Source: Escherichia sp. E1V33
Lineage (GTDB): Bacteria; Pseudomonadota; Gammaproteobacteria; Enterobacterales; Enterobacteriaceae
Direction: 5' to 3'
Assembly: GCF_004211955.1 (NCBI RefSeq)
Contig: NZ_RHJI01000011.1
Coordinates: forward strand, 62,001 to 126,000
DNA: 64,000 bases
The position numbers were made by a program, and so were the translations under genes. Shown piece by piece: positions 34,304 to 47,362 of the stretch (position 1 is the stretch's first letter; each line of letters begins with the position of its first letter). The notes under the pieces are model-generated. The model was given only the letters and a program-made list of their open reading frames with translations, searched no databases and was not told the origin of the DNA.

Positions 34304-34390
34304 GCCGAGGTGGTGGAATTGGTAGACACGCTACCTTGAGGTGGTAGTGCCCAATAGGGCTTACGGGTTCAAGTCCCGTCCTCGGTACCA
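34304..34390 (+). tRNA. leuU: tRNA-Leu (GAG)
   Basis: 87-base class II tRNA: acceptor GCCGAGG / CCTCGGT with encoded CCA, D-arm AATTGGTAGAC, anticodon loop TTGAGGT (GAG, reads CUC/CUU), long variable arm and T-loop GGTTCAAGTCC. Confidence 0.98.
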
Positions 34391-34401
34391 AATTCCAGAA
34401 A

Positions 34402-34428
34402 AGAGACGCTGAAAAGCGTCTTTTTTTG
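34402..34428 (+). terminator. Terminator of secG-leuU
   Basis: AGACGCT GAAA AGCGTCT stem with a run of seven or more T. Confidence 0.88.
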
Positions 34429-34465
34429 TTTTATATATCCGCATTTTATCTGCTGGACAATGTGC

Positions 34466-34487
34466 CTCCTCAACTCCTCAACTCCTC
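34466..34487. repeat. Short tandem octamer repeat
   Basis: Two perfect copies of CTCCTCAA and a third cut to CTCCTC, in the gap between leuU and yhbX; related CTCC/CCTCC words recur to 34520. Function unknown. Confidence 0.7.
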
Positions 34488-34584
34488 GCTCTTTGCCTCC
34501 TGACTCCGCATAAACTCCTCTGAATAAGATTTGAATCACTTTTGTTTTTTAGAGCATATAAGCTAAGTGTAAACATTTTTTCAA

Positions 34585-34600
34585 AATGATATAGATCAGG
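34585..34600 (+). promoter_or_regulatory. Possible CRP-like site before yhbX
   Basis: AATGATATAGATCAGG matches 11 of 16 positions of the CRP consensus and keeps the inner TGATnTAGATCA core. The outer bases are poor. The site is about 70 bases before the gene. Confidence 0.3.
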
Positions 34601-34670
34601 ACTTCAGTTTTTCTAATGTATAAAATCGCACGCCGTCGATATTTACTCTTTTTTTATCTACGGGTTTGGG

Positions 34671-36266
34671 ATGGCTGCACATAACATATTTCGAAAAATT
34701 GAAAATAACTGGCTTATAATTTTTTGTGTAATTATTTTTGCTCTGATTAATATCGTTGCTTCTTCAGGAGCACATCTGGTTCATCGGACGCTTTTCTTTG
34801 TGCTTTTTATCCTTGTTATAAAACGCATAGCTTCTTTCCCTATGCGCTTATTATCTAGTGTCCCATTTATGCTGCTGGCTGCGGCGGATCTCTGTATCAG
34901 CCTCTACGCATGGTGTACCTTTGGCACAAGTTTCAATGATGGCTTTGCAATAAGCGTATTGCAAAGTGATCCTGATGAGATAACAAAGATGCTGAGGCTA
35001 TATGTTGTTTATTGCATTATTTTCATTGCCCTGTTCACACTCTTTTTATCCTCGATAATAAAATATGATGTTTCGCTACCGGGTAAAAAAATTACACTAA
35101 CGTTGTTGCTGATTCTGATTGCGATAAGTTTATTTTCTTCTGTCAAATTTGCCCTTAAAGATAAAAAAGCAAAGAAAACGGCAGATCCTTATATTGTGGC
35201 ATCCCGATTTGCAACATATACACCCTTTTTCAACTTAAATTATTTCGCTTTAGCCGCAAAGGAATACCACAGGCTGATGGCCATTGCTGACAAAGTGCCT
35301 GGCTATCAATTAGAACTAAACGATAATGGCATCGATGACTATGTATTAATTGTGGGGGAGTCAGTAAGGGCCGCGAATATGTCCATCTATGGGCATAACA
35401 GATCGACAACGCCACAGCTCGAAAAACAGAAGGCTCGTATTAAGCTTTTTACTCAGGCGATAAGTGGAGCGCCTTATACTGCGTTAGCCGTTCCCCTTAC
35501 TTTAACTGCGGATACTGTATCTGATCACGATATCCAGCATTACCCTGACAACATCATTAATATGGCGAATCAGGCAGGGGTTGACACATACTGGCTTAGT
35601 GCGCAATCTGCATTCAGACAGAACGGGACTGCTGTTGCCAGCATTGCAATGCGAGCGAAAGAAAGAGTCTATGTCAAAGGATATGACGAATTGTTGCTTC
35701 CGCATCTGGCTGAGGTATTAAATAAAAAATCGCCAAATAAGAAACTGATTGTTCTCCATCTGGTTGGCAGTCATGAACCTGTTTGCGCCACATATCCAAA
35801 AGCAAAAGCTGTGTATTATCCATTGGATAACCAGGATGCCTGTTATGACAACTCAATTCATTATACCGATAGTATTATAGGGCAGGTCTTTGCGCTGCTT
35901 AAAGATAAGCGAGCCTCGGTTATGTATTTTGCTGACCATGGGCTTGAACGTGATCCCATGGCAAAACATAGTTATTTCCACGGAGGGAAGAAACCTAGTC
36001 AGGAGGCTTATCATGTACCGATGTTTATCTGGTACAGCCCAATGCTCGGTGAGAATGTTGATCGTTCGACAGTAACGGATATTTTTTCCACTGCTTATAA
36101 CGACTATCTTATCAATGCGTGGATGGGCGTTACCCGACCAGAGCAACCTAAAACACTTAAAGACGTGATCTCTCACTATCAGGGGGATTCGCGGGTTGTT
36201 GACGGAAGCCATGAAATGTTTGATTACCGGGAACTAAGACGAAATTTTAATGCGGACAAGCAGTAA
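34671..36266 (+). CDS. yhbX: YhbX-like phosphoethanolamine transferase-family membrane protein
   Basis: 531-residue inner-membrane protein of the alkaline phosphatase superfamily, EptA/OpgE-like. Several hydrophobic helices in the first 150 residues precede a periplasmic hydrolase domain. Candidate metal-site segments are YVLIVGESVRAANMSIYG, the nucleophile region SGAPYTALAVPL, VMYFADHGLERDP and YFHGGKKPS. It occupies the K-12 yhbX position but, compared with the K-12 protein as I remember it, differs at many positions and in its C terminus. The DNA is markedly more AT-rich than neighbours. No confirmed substrate; modification of lipid A or glycan is inferred from family. Confidence 0.88.
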   Translation: MAAHNIFRKIENNWLIIFCVIIFALINIVASSGAHLVHRTLFFVLFILVIKRIASFPMRLLSSVPFMLLAAADLCISLYAWCTFGTSFNDGFAISVLQSDPDEITKMLRLYVVYCIIFIALFTLFLSSIIKYDVSLPGKKITLTLLLILIAISLFSSVKFALKDKKAKKTADPYIVASRFATYTPFFNLNYFALAAKEYHRLMAIADKVPGYQLELNDNGIDDYVLIVGESVRAANMSIYGHNRSTTPQLEKQKARIKLFTQAISGAPYTALAVPLTLTADTVSDHDIQHYPDNIINMANQAGVDTYWLSAQSAFRQNGTAVASIAMRAKERVYVKGYDELLLPHLAEVLNKKSPNKKLIVLHLVGSHEPVCATYPKAKAVYYPLDNQDACYDNSIHYTDSIIGQVFALLKDKRASVMYFADHGLERDPMAKHSYFHGGKKPSQEAYHVPMFIWYSPMLGENVDRSTVTDIFSTAYNDYLINAWMGVTRPEQPKTLKDVISHYQGDSRVVDGSHEMFDYRELRRNFNADKQ

Positions 36267-36273
36267 CTGAATG

Positions 36274-36294
36274 ACCCTGCCCATAAAGGGCAGG
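36274..36294. terminator. Hairpin between yhbX and argG
   Basis: CCCTGCCC / GGGCAGGG stem between convergent genes; A rather than T follows on the plus strand, so its efficiency as a terminator is doubtful. Confidence 0.5.
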
Positions 36295-36308
36295 GAAAAA
36301 TTGAGGTT

Positions 36309-37679
<1,371 letters not shown>

Positions 37680-37703
37680 TTATGAGCCTGGATTTCCGCT
37701 CTA

Positions 37704-37742
37704 ATTGAATTTTTATGCAAAATAAATGAGTTTTCATTTAAT
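37704..37742 (-). promoter_or_regulatory. Pair of ArgR-binding ARG boxes upstream of argG
   Basis: Two 18-base imperfect palindromes, starting ATTGAATTTTTATGCAAA (37704-37721) and AATGAGTTTTCATTTAAT (37725-37742), are separated by exactly three bases, the usual ArgR operator layout. Confidence 0.85.
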
Positions 37743-37877
37743 CATCTTTTATCCGAGACAGGAAGAGTTTAGTGTGTTTTTTGTAAAATAATGCGCTTAA
37801 GAAAGGTAAGTGGAGGGCGAATGTATTCAACAGATGGACATTAACTGGATATCCATTCACGTGGATTGCAATAAATG

Positions 37878-37907
37878 TTGACAAAATGTGGCGTAGATCA
37901 CTATAAT
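37878..37907 (+). promoter_or_regulatory. Promoter of the metY-rimP-nusA-infB operon
   Basis: Perfect TTGACA, 18-base spacer and perfect TATAAT, about 93 bases before the tRNA. Confidence 0.9.
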
Positions 37908-37999
37908 GCACGCAGATTTTACGTCCCGTCTCGGTACACCAAATCCCAGCAGTATTTGCATTTTTTACCCAAAACGAGTAGAATTTGCCACGTTTCAGG

Positions 38000-38076
<77 letters not shown>

Positions 38077-38197
38077 CTTTCCCTTAGAGTCCTTTTTCAA
38101 ATATACTGTGAAGACTTCGGCCTTCGTAGTGGGATTTGAAAAAATCCTTCTGGAAAGTGTTCCAGACCGCAGTTGCGGTTATAGGGTTCAGTTATAT

Positions 38198-38224
38198 AAA
38201 GCCCCGATTTATCGGGGTTTTTTG
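38198..38224 (+). terminator. Attenuator/terminator between metY and rimP
   Basis: CCCCGAT / ATCGGGG hairpin with TTTTTT, about 60 bases before rimP. Partial read-through into the operon is expected because no other strong promoter was seen. Confidence 0.85.
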
Positions 38225-38282
38225 TTATCTGACTACAGAATAACTGGGCTTTAGGCCCTTTTTTTATGTCTTGGGGGTGGGC

Positions 38283-38735
38283 TTGTCCACATTAGAGCAA
38301 AAATTAACAGAGATGATTACTGCGCCAGTTGAGGCCCTGGGTTTTGAACTGGTTGGCATCGAGTTTATTCGCGGTCGCACATCCACACTGCGCATCTATA
38401 TTGATAGTGAAGATGGCATCAATGTTGATGATTGTGCTGATGTGAGCCACCAGGTAAGCGCTGTGCTGGATGTTGAAGATCCCATCACCGTTGCTTATAA
38501 CCTGGAAGTCTCCTCACCGGGGCTCGATCGCCCACTGTTCACGGCTGAACACTACGCCCGTTTCGTCGGAGAAGAGGTGACTCTGGTTCTCCGTATGGCG
38601 GTACAAAACCGTCGTAAATGGCAGGGCGTTATCAAAGCGGTAGACGGTGAAATGATCACAGTTACCGTCGAAGGTAAAGATGAAGTGTTCGCGCTGAGTA
38701 ATATCCAGAAGGCGAACCTGGTTCCCCACTTTTAA
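38283..38735 (+). CDS. rimP: Ribosome maturation factor RimP
   Basis: 150-residue protein needed for 30S assembly, with an N-terminal alpha/beta domain and C-terminal Sm-like domain ([12 protein letters not shown] in the linker). The family start is a TTG at 38283 (MSTLEQK) with GGGGGTGGG just upstream. Followed by nusA after 27 bases. Confidence 0.95.
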
Positions 38736-38762
38736 TAGTCTGGATGAGGTGAAAAGCCCGCG

Positions 38763-40250
<1,488 letters not shown>

Positions 40251-40274
40251 TAAACTGTAGCAGGAAGGAACAGC

Positions 40275-42947
40275 ATGACAGATGTAACGATTAAAACGCT
40301 GGCCGCAGAGCGACAGACCTCCGTGGAACGCCTGGTACAGCAATTTGCTGATGCAGGTATCCGGAAGTCTGCTGACGACTCTGTGTCCGCACAAGAGAAA
40401 CAGACTTTGATTGACCACCTGAATCAGAAAAATTCAGGCCCGGACAAATTGACGCTGCAGCGTAAAACACGCAGCACCCTTAACATTCCTGGTACCGGTG
40501 GAAAAAGCAAATCGGTACAAATCGAAGTCCGCAAGAAACGCACCTTTGTGAAACGTGACCCGCAAGAGGCCGAGCGCCTTGCGGCGGAAGAGCAAGCGCA
40601 GCGTGAAGCGGAAGAGCAAGCCCGTCGTGAGGCAGAAGAATCGGCCAAACGCGAGGCGCAACAAAAAGCTGAACGTGAGGCCGCAGAACAAGCTAAACGT
40701 GAAGCCGCTGAACAAGCGAAACGTGAAGCTGCGGAAAAAGACAAAGTGAGCAATCAACAAGACGATATGACTAAAACCGCCCAGGCTGAAAAAGCCCGCC
40801 GTGAGCAGGAAGCTGCAGAGCTCAAGCGTAAAGCTGAAGAAGAAGCGCGTCGTAAACTCGAAGAAGAAGCACGTCGCGTTGCTGAAGAAGCACGTCGTAT
40901 GGCGGAAGAAAACAAATGGACTGATAACGCGGAACCGACTGAAGATTCCAGCGATTATCATGTCACTACTTCTCAACATGCTCGCCAGGCAGAAGACGAA
41001 AGCGATCGTGAAGTCGAAGGCGGCCGTGGCCGTGGTCGTAACGCGAAAGCAGCGCGTCCGAAGAAAGGCAACAAACACGCTGAATCAAAAGCTGATCGTG
41101 AAGAAGCACGCGCAGCAGTACGTGGCGGTAAAGGCGGAAAACGTAAAGGTTCTTCGCTGCAGCAAGGCTTCCAGAAGCCAGCTCAGGCCGTTAACCGTGA
41201 CGTTGTGATTGGCGAAACCATTACTGTAGGCGAACTGGCTAACAAGATGGCGGTTAAAGGCTCTCAGGTCATCAAAGCGATGATGAAACTGGGCGCAATG
41301 GCAACCATCAACCAGGTTATCGACCAGGAAACCGCACAGCTGGTTGCTGAAGAGATGGGCCACAAAGTTATCCTGCGTCGTGAAAACGAGCTGGAAGAAG
41401 CGGTAATGAGCGACCGTGACACGGGTGCTGCGGCTGAACCGCGCGCTCCGGTTGTAACCATCATGGGTCACGTTGACCACGGTAAAACCTCTCTGCTGGA
41501 CTACATTCGTTCAACGAAAGTGGCCTCTGGCGAAGCGGGCGGCATTACCCAGCACATTGGTGCATACCACGTTGAAACTGACAACGGCATGATCACTTTC
41601 CTGGACACCCCGGGGCACGCCGCGTTTACTTCAATGCGTGCACGTGGTGCGCAGGCAACTGACATCGTAGTCCTGGTTGTTGCTGCCGACGACGGCGTAA
41701 TGCCGCAGACCATCGAAGCAATCCAGCACGCGAAAGCGGCGCAGGTACCGGTGGTTGTTGCAGTGAACAAGATCGATAAACCAGAAGCCGATCCGGATCG
41801 CGTTAAGAACGAACTCTCCCAGTACGGCATCCTGCCGGAAGAGTGGGGCGGTGAAAGCCAGTTCGTACACGTGTCTGCGAAAGCGGGTACCGGTATCGAT
41901 GAACTGCTGGACGCTATCCTGCTGCAGGCGGAAGTTCTGGAGCTGAAAGCGGTACGTAAAGGTATGGCGAGCGGTGCGGTTATCGAATCCTTCCTCGATA
42001 AAGGTCGTGGTCCGGTTGCTACCGTTCTGGTACGTGAAGGTACTCTGCACAAGGGCGACATCGTTCTGTGTGGCTTCGAATACGGTCGTGTTCGTGCAAT
42101 GCGTAACGAACTGGGTCAGGAAGTGCTGGAAGCGGGTCCGTCCATTCCGGTGGAAATCCTCGGCCTGTCCGGCGTACCGGCTGCGGGTGATGAAGTGACC
42201 GTTGTACGTGACGAGAAGAAAGCGCGTGAAGTTGCACTCTATCGTCAGGGTAAATTCCGCGAAGTTAAACTGGCGCGTCAGCAGAAATCTAAACTCGAGA
42301 ACATGTTCGCCAACATGACCGAAGGCGAAGTTCACGAAGTGAATATCGTGCTGAAGGCTGACGTTCAGGGTTCTGTAGAAGCGATCTCCGACTCCTTGCT
42401 GAAACTGTCTACTGACGAAGTTAAAGTGAAGATCATCGGTTCTGGCGTAGGTGGTATCACCGAAACCGACGCCACCCTGGCGGCAGCATCCAACGCTATT
42501 CTGGTTGGCTTTAACGTTCGTGCCGATGCATCTGCGCGTAAAGTGATTGAGGCTGAAAGCCTGGATCTGCGTTACTACTCCGTCATCTATAACCTGATCG
42601 ACGAAGTGAAAGCGGCGATGAGCGGTATGCTGTCTCCGGAACTGAAACAGCAGATTATCGGTCTGGCGGAAGTTCGTGACGTGTTCAAATCGCCGAAATT
42701 TGGTGCCATCGCAGGCTGTATGGTTACCGAAGGTGTGGTTAAACGTCACAACCCGATCCGCGTTCTGCGTGACAACGTGGTTATCTATGAAGGCGAGCTG
42801 GAGTCCCTGCGCCGCTTCAAAGATGACGTTAACGAAGTCCGTAACGGTATGGAATGTGGTATCGGCGTTAAGAACTACAACGACGTCCGTACTGGCGATG
42901 TGATCGAAGTATTCGAAATCATCGAGATCCAACGTACCATCGCTTAA
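40275..42947 (+). CDS. infB: Translation initiation factor IF-2
   Basis: 890-residue GTPase bringing initiator tRNA to the 30S subunit. A charged coiled region rich in KREAAEQA repeats (about 95-220) precedes the G domain: G1 [10 protein letters not shown]3 DTPGH, G4 NKID. Two internal starts for shorter forms are intact: GTG at codon 158 (40746) and ATG at codon 165 (40767), both counted from the DNA. It follows nusA by 24 bases. Confidence 0.98.
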   Translation: MTDVTIKTLAAERQTSVERLVQQFADAGIRKSADDSVSAQEKQTLIDHLNQKNSGPDKLTLQRKTRSTLNIPGTGGKSKSVQIEVRKKRTFVKRDPQEAERLAAEEQAQREAEEQARREAEESAKREAQQKAEREAAEQAKREAAEQAKREAAEKDKVSNQQDDMTKTAQAEKARREQEAAELKRKAEEEARRKLEEEARRVAEEARRMAEENKWTDNAEPTEDSSDYHVTTSQHARQAEDESDREVEGGRGRGRNAKAARPKKGNKHAESKADREEARAAVRGGKGGKRKGSSLQQGFQKPAQAVNRDVVIGETITVGELANKMAVKGSQVIKAMMKLGAMATINQVIDQETAQLVAEEMGHKVILRRENELEEAVMSDRDTGAAAEPRAPVVTIMGHVDHGKTSLLDYIRSTKVASGEAGGITQHIGAYHVETDNGMITFLDTPGHAAFTSMRARGAQATDIVVLVVAADDGVMPQTIEAIQHAKAAQVPVVVAVNKIDKPEADPDRVKNELSQYGILPEEWGGESQFVHVSAKAGTGIDELLDAILLQAEVLELKAVRKGMASGAVIESFLDKGRGPVATVLVREGTLHKGDIVLCGFEYGRVRAMRNELGQEVLEAGPSIPVEILGLSGVPAAGDEVTVVRDEKKAREVALYRQGKFREVKLARQQKSKLENMFANMTEGEVHEVNIVLKADVQGSVEAISDSLLKLSTDEVKVKIIGSGVGGITETDATLAAASNAILVGFNVRADASARKVIEAESLDLRYYSVIYNLIDEVKAAMSGMLSPELKQQIIGLAEVRDVFKSPKFGAIAGCMVTEGVVKRHNPIRVLRDNVVIYEGELESLRRFKDDVNEVRNGMECGIGVKNYNDVRTGDVIEVFEIIEIQRTIA

Positions 42948-42962
42948 GGTTTTTAGGGTTCC

Positions 42963-43034
42963 ATGCGGGATAAGGCGTTTACGCCGCATCCGGCATGGAT
43001 TGCCTGATGCGACGCTGGCGCGTCTTATCAGGCC
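42963..43034. repeat. BIME: two REP units between infB and rbfA
   Basis: GGATAAGGCG...CGCCGCATCCGGC (42968-42994) and GCCTGATGCGACGC...GCGTCTTATCAGGC (43001-43033) are two REP palindromes in opposite orientation. Confidence 0.9.
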
Positions 43035-43070
43035 AACGTGAACAGCCCTTCCACCTGAAATTAATTTTAA

Positions 43071-43095
43071 AAAGGGGCTAACAGCCCCTTTTTTG
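43071..43095 (+). terminator. Terminator-like hairpin before rbfA
   Basis: GGGGCTAACAGCCCC followed by TTTTTT, 16 bases before the rbfA start. Likely a partial terminator within the operon. Confidence 0.75.
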
Positions 43096-43110
43096 TCAGG
43101 AGAATTTATT

Positions 43111-43512
43111 ATGGCGAAAGAATTTGGTCGCCCGCAGCGCGTAGCGCAGGAAATGCAAAAAGAGATCGCTCTCATCCTGCAACGCGAAATTAAAGACCCT
43201 CGTCTGGGCATGATGACCACCGTTTCCGGTGTCGAGATGTCTCGTGATCTGGCGTATGCCAAAGTGTATGTGACTTTCCTCAACGACAAAGATGAAGACG
43301 CGGTTAAAGCGGGCATCAAAGCGTTGCAGGAAGCTTCTGGTTTCATCCGCAGCCTGCTGGGTAAAGCGATGCGCCTGCGTATCGTGCCGGAACTGACCTT
43401 CTTCTACGACAACTCTCTGGTTGAAGGGATGCGCATGTCAAACCTGGTGACCAGCGTGGTCAAACATGACGAAGAACGTCGTGTTAACCCGGACGACAGC
43501 AAGGAGGACTAA
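43111..43512 (+). CDS. rbfA: Ribosome-binding factor A
   Basis: 133-residue KH-type protein needed for 16S rRNA 5'-end maturation and cold growth. [16 protein letters not shown] is the family start, with AGGAG upstream. Its stop overlaps the truB start by one base (TAATG). Confidence 0.97.
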
Positions 43513-44456
43513 TGAGTCGTCCTCGTCGTCGCGGTCGCGACATTAACGGCGTTTTGTTGCTGGATAAACCTCAGGGTATGTCCAGCAACGATGCGCTGCA
43601 AAAAGTGAAACGGATTTATAACGCCAACCGTGCCGGTCATACCGGTGCGCTGGACCCGCTGGCGACCGGCATGTTGCCGATTTGCCTCGGGGAAGCGACG
43701 AAGTTTTCCCAGTATCTGCTGGACTCCGACAAACGCTATCGGGTCATTGCGCGTCTTGGACAGCGTACCGATACTTCTGACGCCGACGGACAAATCGTTG
43801 AAGAGCGTCCGGTAACCTTTAGTGCAGAACAACTGGCGGCGGCACTGGATACTTTCCGTGGCGATATCGAACAGATCCCATCGATGTATTCAGCACTGAA
43901 ATACCAGGGCAAAAAACTGTACGAATATGCGCGTCAGGGCATTGAAGTTCCGCGTGAAGCGCGTCCGATTACCGTTTATGAATTGCTGTTTATTCGCCAT
44001 GAAGGCAATGAGCTGGAGCTGGAAATTCACTGCTCAAAAGGCACTTATATCCGCACTATCATTGACGACCTGGGTGAGAAACTCGGCTGTGGCGCGCATG
44101 TTATTTACCTGCGCCGTCTGGCGGTAAGTAAATATCCGGTTGAACGGATGGTGACCCTGGAGCACCTGCGTGAACTTGTTGAGCAAGCCGAACAGCAGGA
44201 TATTCCGGCTGCGGAGTTACTCGATCCATTACTGATGCCAATGGACAGTCCAGCTTCGGACTATCCTGTGGTAAATCTTCCGTTAACGTCTTCTGTTTAC
44301 TTCAAAAATGGTAACCCGGTTCGTACATCCGGTGCGCCGCTGGAAGGACTGGTTCGTGTTACAGAAGGTGAGAGCGGCAAGTTTATCGGTATGGGCGAAA
44401 TTGACGATGAAGGCCGCGTCGCGCCTCGTCGCCTGGTGGTTGAATACCCGGCGTAA
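43512..44456 (+). CDS. truB: tRNA pseudouridine-55 synthase TruB
   Basis: 314-residue enzyme making psi55 in the T-loop of tRNAs. The catalytic aspartate is in [29 protein letters not shown] and a C-terminal PUA domain are present. Coupled to rbfA. Confidence 0.98.
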   Translation: MSRPRRRGRDINGVLLLDKPQGMSSNDALQKVKRIYNANRAGHTGALDPLATGMLPICLGEATKFSQYLLDSDKRYRVIARLGQRTDTSDADGQIVEERPVTFSAEQLAAALDTFRGDIEQIPSMYSALKYQGKKLYEYARQGIEVPREARPITVYELLFIRHEGNELELEIHCSKGTYIRTIIDDLGEKLGCGAHVIYLRRLAVSKYPVERMVTLEHLRELVEQAEQQDIPAAELLDPLLMPMDSPASDYPVVNLPLTSSVYFKNGNPVRTSGAPLEGLVRVTEGESGKFIGMGEIDDEGRVAPRRLVVEYPA

Positions 44457-44508
44457 TGTTAACCGTCTTGCGATAACAGGTCGCTACGAGTAGAATACTG
44501 CCGCTTAA

Positions 44509-44874
<366 letters not shown>

Positions 44875-44889
44875 TTCTTGCGAGTTTCA

Positions 44890-45063
44890 GAAAAGGGGCC
44901 TGAGTGGCCCCTTTTTTCAAACTGACGGCAGCAATTCACTGGAAACTAATGTATTGTTGCTATGAATGATCTTCCGTTGCAGAGGTTCGCGCGGCTAATG
45001 AGAGGCTTTACCCACATTTGGCTGGGTTAGGGTTGTCATTAGTCGCGAGGATGCGCAGAAGAT
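44890..45063 (-). ncRNA. sraG: Probable sRNA SraG (PsrO) antisense to the pnp leader
   Basis: In E. coli a sRNA of about 174 bases is made from this interval opposite pnp and ends at the shared hairpin. The terminator on the minus strand is visible here; the 5' end is set from the known length and was not confirmed by a promoter. Confidence 0.5.
44891..44917. terminator. Terminator between rpsO and pnp
   Basis: AAAAGGGGCC TGAGT GGCCCCTTTTTT hairpin. The minus strand reads the same stem followed by TTTTC, so it can end transcripts from both sides. Confidence 0.85.
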
Positions 45064-45118
45064 CGGGTATTAACACCAGTACCGTAAGGTGCTGTCTAAG
45101 AAAGAAAAGGGTATTACA

Positions 45119-47254
45119 TTGCTTAATCCGATCGTTCGTAAATTCCAGTACGGCCAACATACCGTGACTCTGGAAACCGGCATGATGGCGCGTCAAGCCA
45201 CTGCCGCTGTTATGGTTAGCATGGATGACACCGCGGTATTTGTTACCGTTGTCGGCCAGAAAAAAGCCAAACCAGGTCAGGACTTCTTCCCGCTGACCGT
45301 TAACTATCAGGAGCGTACCTACGCTGCTGGTCGTATCCCGGGTAGCTTCTTCCGTCGTGAAGGCCGCCCAAGCGAAGGCGAAACCCTGATCGCGCGTCTG
45401 ATTGACCGCCCGATTCGCCCGCTGTTCCCGGAAGGTTTCGTCAACGAAGTTCAGGTTATCGCCACCGTGGTTTCTGTAAATCCGCAGGTTAACCCGGATA
45501 TCGTTGCGATGATTGGTGCTTCCGCAGCACTGTCTCTGTCTGGTATTCCGTTCAATGGTCCGATTGGTGCTGCTCGCGTAGGTTACATCAATGACCAGTA
45601 CGTACTGAATCCGACTCAGGACGAGCTGAAAGAGAGCAAACTGGACTTGGTTGTTGCGGGTACTGAAGCCGCTGTACTGATGGTTGAATCTGAAGCTGAA
45701 CTGCTGAGCGAAGACCAGATGCTGGGCGCAGTAGTGTTCGGTCATGAACAACAGCAGGTTGTTATTCAGAACATCAATGAATTGGTGAAAGAAGCCGGTA
45801 AACCGCGTTGGGACTGGCAGCCGGAGCCGGTAAACGAAGCGCTGAACGCGCGCGTTGCTGCACTGGCTGAAGCTCGTCTGAGCGATGCTTACCGCATCAC
45901 CGACAAACAAGAGCGTTATGCGCAGGTTGATGTCATCAAATCTGAAACCATCGCGACGCTGCTTGCTGAAGACGAAACCCTGGACGAAAACGAACTGGGT
46001 GAAATTCTGCACGCTATCGAGAAAAACGTTGTTCGTAGCCGCGTACTGGCAGGCGAACCGCGTATCGACGGCCGTGAAAAAGATATGATCCGTGGTCTGG
46101 ATGTACGTACTGGTGTGCTGCCGCGCACTCACGGTTCTGCTCTGTTCACCCGTGGTGAAACTCAGGCGCTGGTTACCGCAACGCTGGGTACTGCACGTGA
46201 CGCGCAGGTTCTTGATGAACTGATGGGCGAACGTACTGACACCTTCCTGTTCCACTACAACTTCCCTCCGTACTCCGTAGGCGAAACCGGCATGGTCGGT
46301 TCTCCGAAGCGTCGTGAAATTGGTCACGGTCGTCTGGCGAAGCGCGGTGTGCTGGCAGTAATGCCGGATATGGACAAATTCCCGTACACCGTACGTGTTG
46401 TGTCTGAAATTACCGAATCTAACGGTTCTTCTTCTATGGCTTCCGTGTGCGGCGCGTCTCTGGCGCTGATGGACGCCGGTGTGCCGATCAAAGCCGCTGT
46501 TGCGGGTATCGCAATGGGTCTGGTGAAAGAAGGCGACAACTACGTTGTACTGTCTGACATCCTGGGCGACGAAGATCACCTGGGCGATATGGACTTCAAA
46601 GTTGCGGGTTCTCGCGACGGTATCTCTGCACTGCAGATGGATATCAAAATTGAAGGTATCACCAAAGAGATCATGCAGGTTGCGCTGAATCAGGCTAAAG
46701 GTGCGCGTCTGCACATCCTGGGCGTAATGGAACAGGCGATCAACGCGCCGCGCGGCGATATCTCTGAGTTCGCTCCGCGTATCCATACCATCAAGATCAA
46801 CCCGGACAAGATCAAAGACGTTATCGGTAAAGGCGGTTCTGTTATCCGTGCCCTGACCGAAGAAACTGGCACCACCATCGAAATCGAAGATGACGGTACT
46901 GTGAAGATCGCAGCGACCGATGGCGAAAAAGCGAAACATGCTATTCGTCGTATCGAAGAGATCACTGCAGAAATTGAAGTGGGCCGCGTCTACAATGGTA
47001 AAGTGACCCGTATCGTTGACTTTGGCGCATTTGTTGCCATCGGCGGCGGTAAAGAAGGTCTGGTACACATCTCTCAGATCGCTGACAAACGCGTTGAGAA
47101 AGTGACCGATTACCTGCAGATGGGTCAGGAAGTTCCGGTGAAAGTTCTGGAAGTTGATCGCCAGGGCCGTATCCGTCTGAGCATTAAAGAAGCGACTGAG
47201 CAGTCTCAACCTGCTGCAGCACCGGAAGCTCCGGCTGCTGAACAGGGCGAGTAA
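45119..47254 (+). CDS. pnp: Polyribonucleotide nucleotidyltransferase (PNPase)
   Basis: 711-residue phosphorolytic 3'-5' exoribonuclease and degradosome part. Two RNase PH domains are followed by KH ([16 protein letters not shown]) and S1 ([20 protein letters not shown]) domains. The family start is a TTG at 45119 (MLNPIVRKF). Ten extra upstream in-frame codons are in the RNase III-processed leader used for autoregulation. Confidence 0.97.
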   Translation: MLNPIVRKFQYGQHTVTLETGMMARQATAAVMVSMDDTAVFVTVVGQKKAKPGQDFFPLTVNYQERTYAAGRIPGSFFRREGRPSEGETLIARLIDRPIRPLFPEGFVNEVQVIATVVSVNPQVNPDIVAMIGASAALSLSGIPFNGPIGAARVGYINDQYVLNPTQDELKESKLDLVVAGTEAAVLMVESEAELLSEDQMLGAVVFGHEQQQVVIQNINELVKEAGKPRWDWQPEPVNEALNARVAALAEARLSDAYRITDKQERYAQVDVIKSETIATLLAEDETLDENELGEILHAIEKNVVRSRVLAGEPRIDGREKDMIRGLDVRTGVLPRTHGSALFTRGETQALVTATLGTARDAQVLDELMGERTDTFLFHYNFPPYSVGETGMVGSPKRREIGHGRLAKRGVLAVMPDMDKFPYTVRVVSEITESNGSSSMASVCGASLALMDAGVPIKAAVAGIAMGLVKEGDNYVVLSDILGDEDHLGDMDFKVAGSRDGISALQMDIKIEGITKEIMQVALNQAKGARLHILGVMEQAINAPRGDISEFAPRIHTIKINPDKIKDVIGKGGSVIRALTEETGTTIEIEDDGTVKIAATDGEKAKHAIRRIEEITAEIEVGRVYNGKVTRIVDFGAFVAIGGGKEGLVHISQIADKRVEKVTDYLQMGQEVPVKVLEVDRQGRIRLSIKEATEQSQPAAAPEAPAAEQGE

Positions 47255-47265
47255 GGTTGCCATTT

Positions 47266-47292
47266 GCCCTCCGCTGCGGCGGGGGGCTTTTA
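47266..47292 (+). terminator. Terminator after pnp
   Basis: GCCCTCCGC TGCG GCGGGGGGC with TTTTAA; imperfect stem with one mismatch. Confidence 0.7.
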
Positions 47293-47362
47293 ACCGGGCA
47301 GGACGCCTTGTTAGCAACCGGGAACAGGACGTTCATTCAACCGTGGTCTTCGGGAGTGGGAA

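Noticed and set aside
34391-34670. Possible integrated element or attachment site downstream of leuU
   Set aside because: No repeat of the tRNA 3' end, integrase or mobile gene is visible between leuU and argG; only one gene in the standard K-12 position is present.
41631-43346. 571-codon open frame opposite infB
   Set aside because: Same shadow effect; it runs across the REP elements and rbfA and has no recognisable domain.
45008-47317. 769-codon open frame on the minus strand opposite pnp
   Set aside because: It mirrors the codon bias of the highly expressed pnp gene, begins and ends outside any signal, and has a composition rich in His, Arg, Phe and Thr unlike a real protein.
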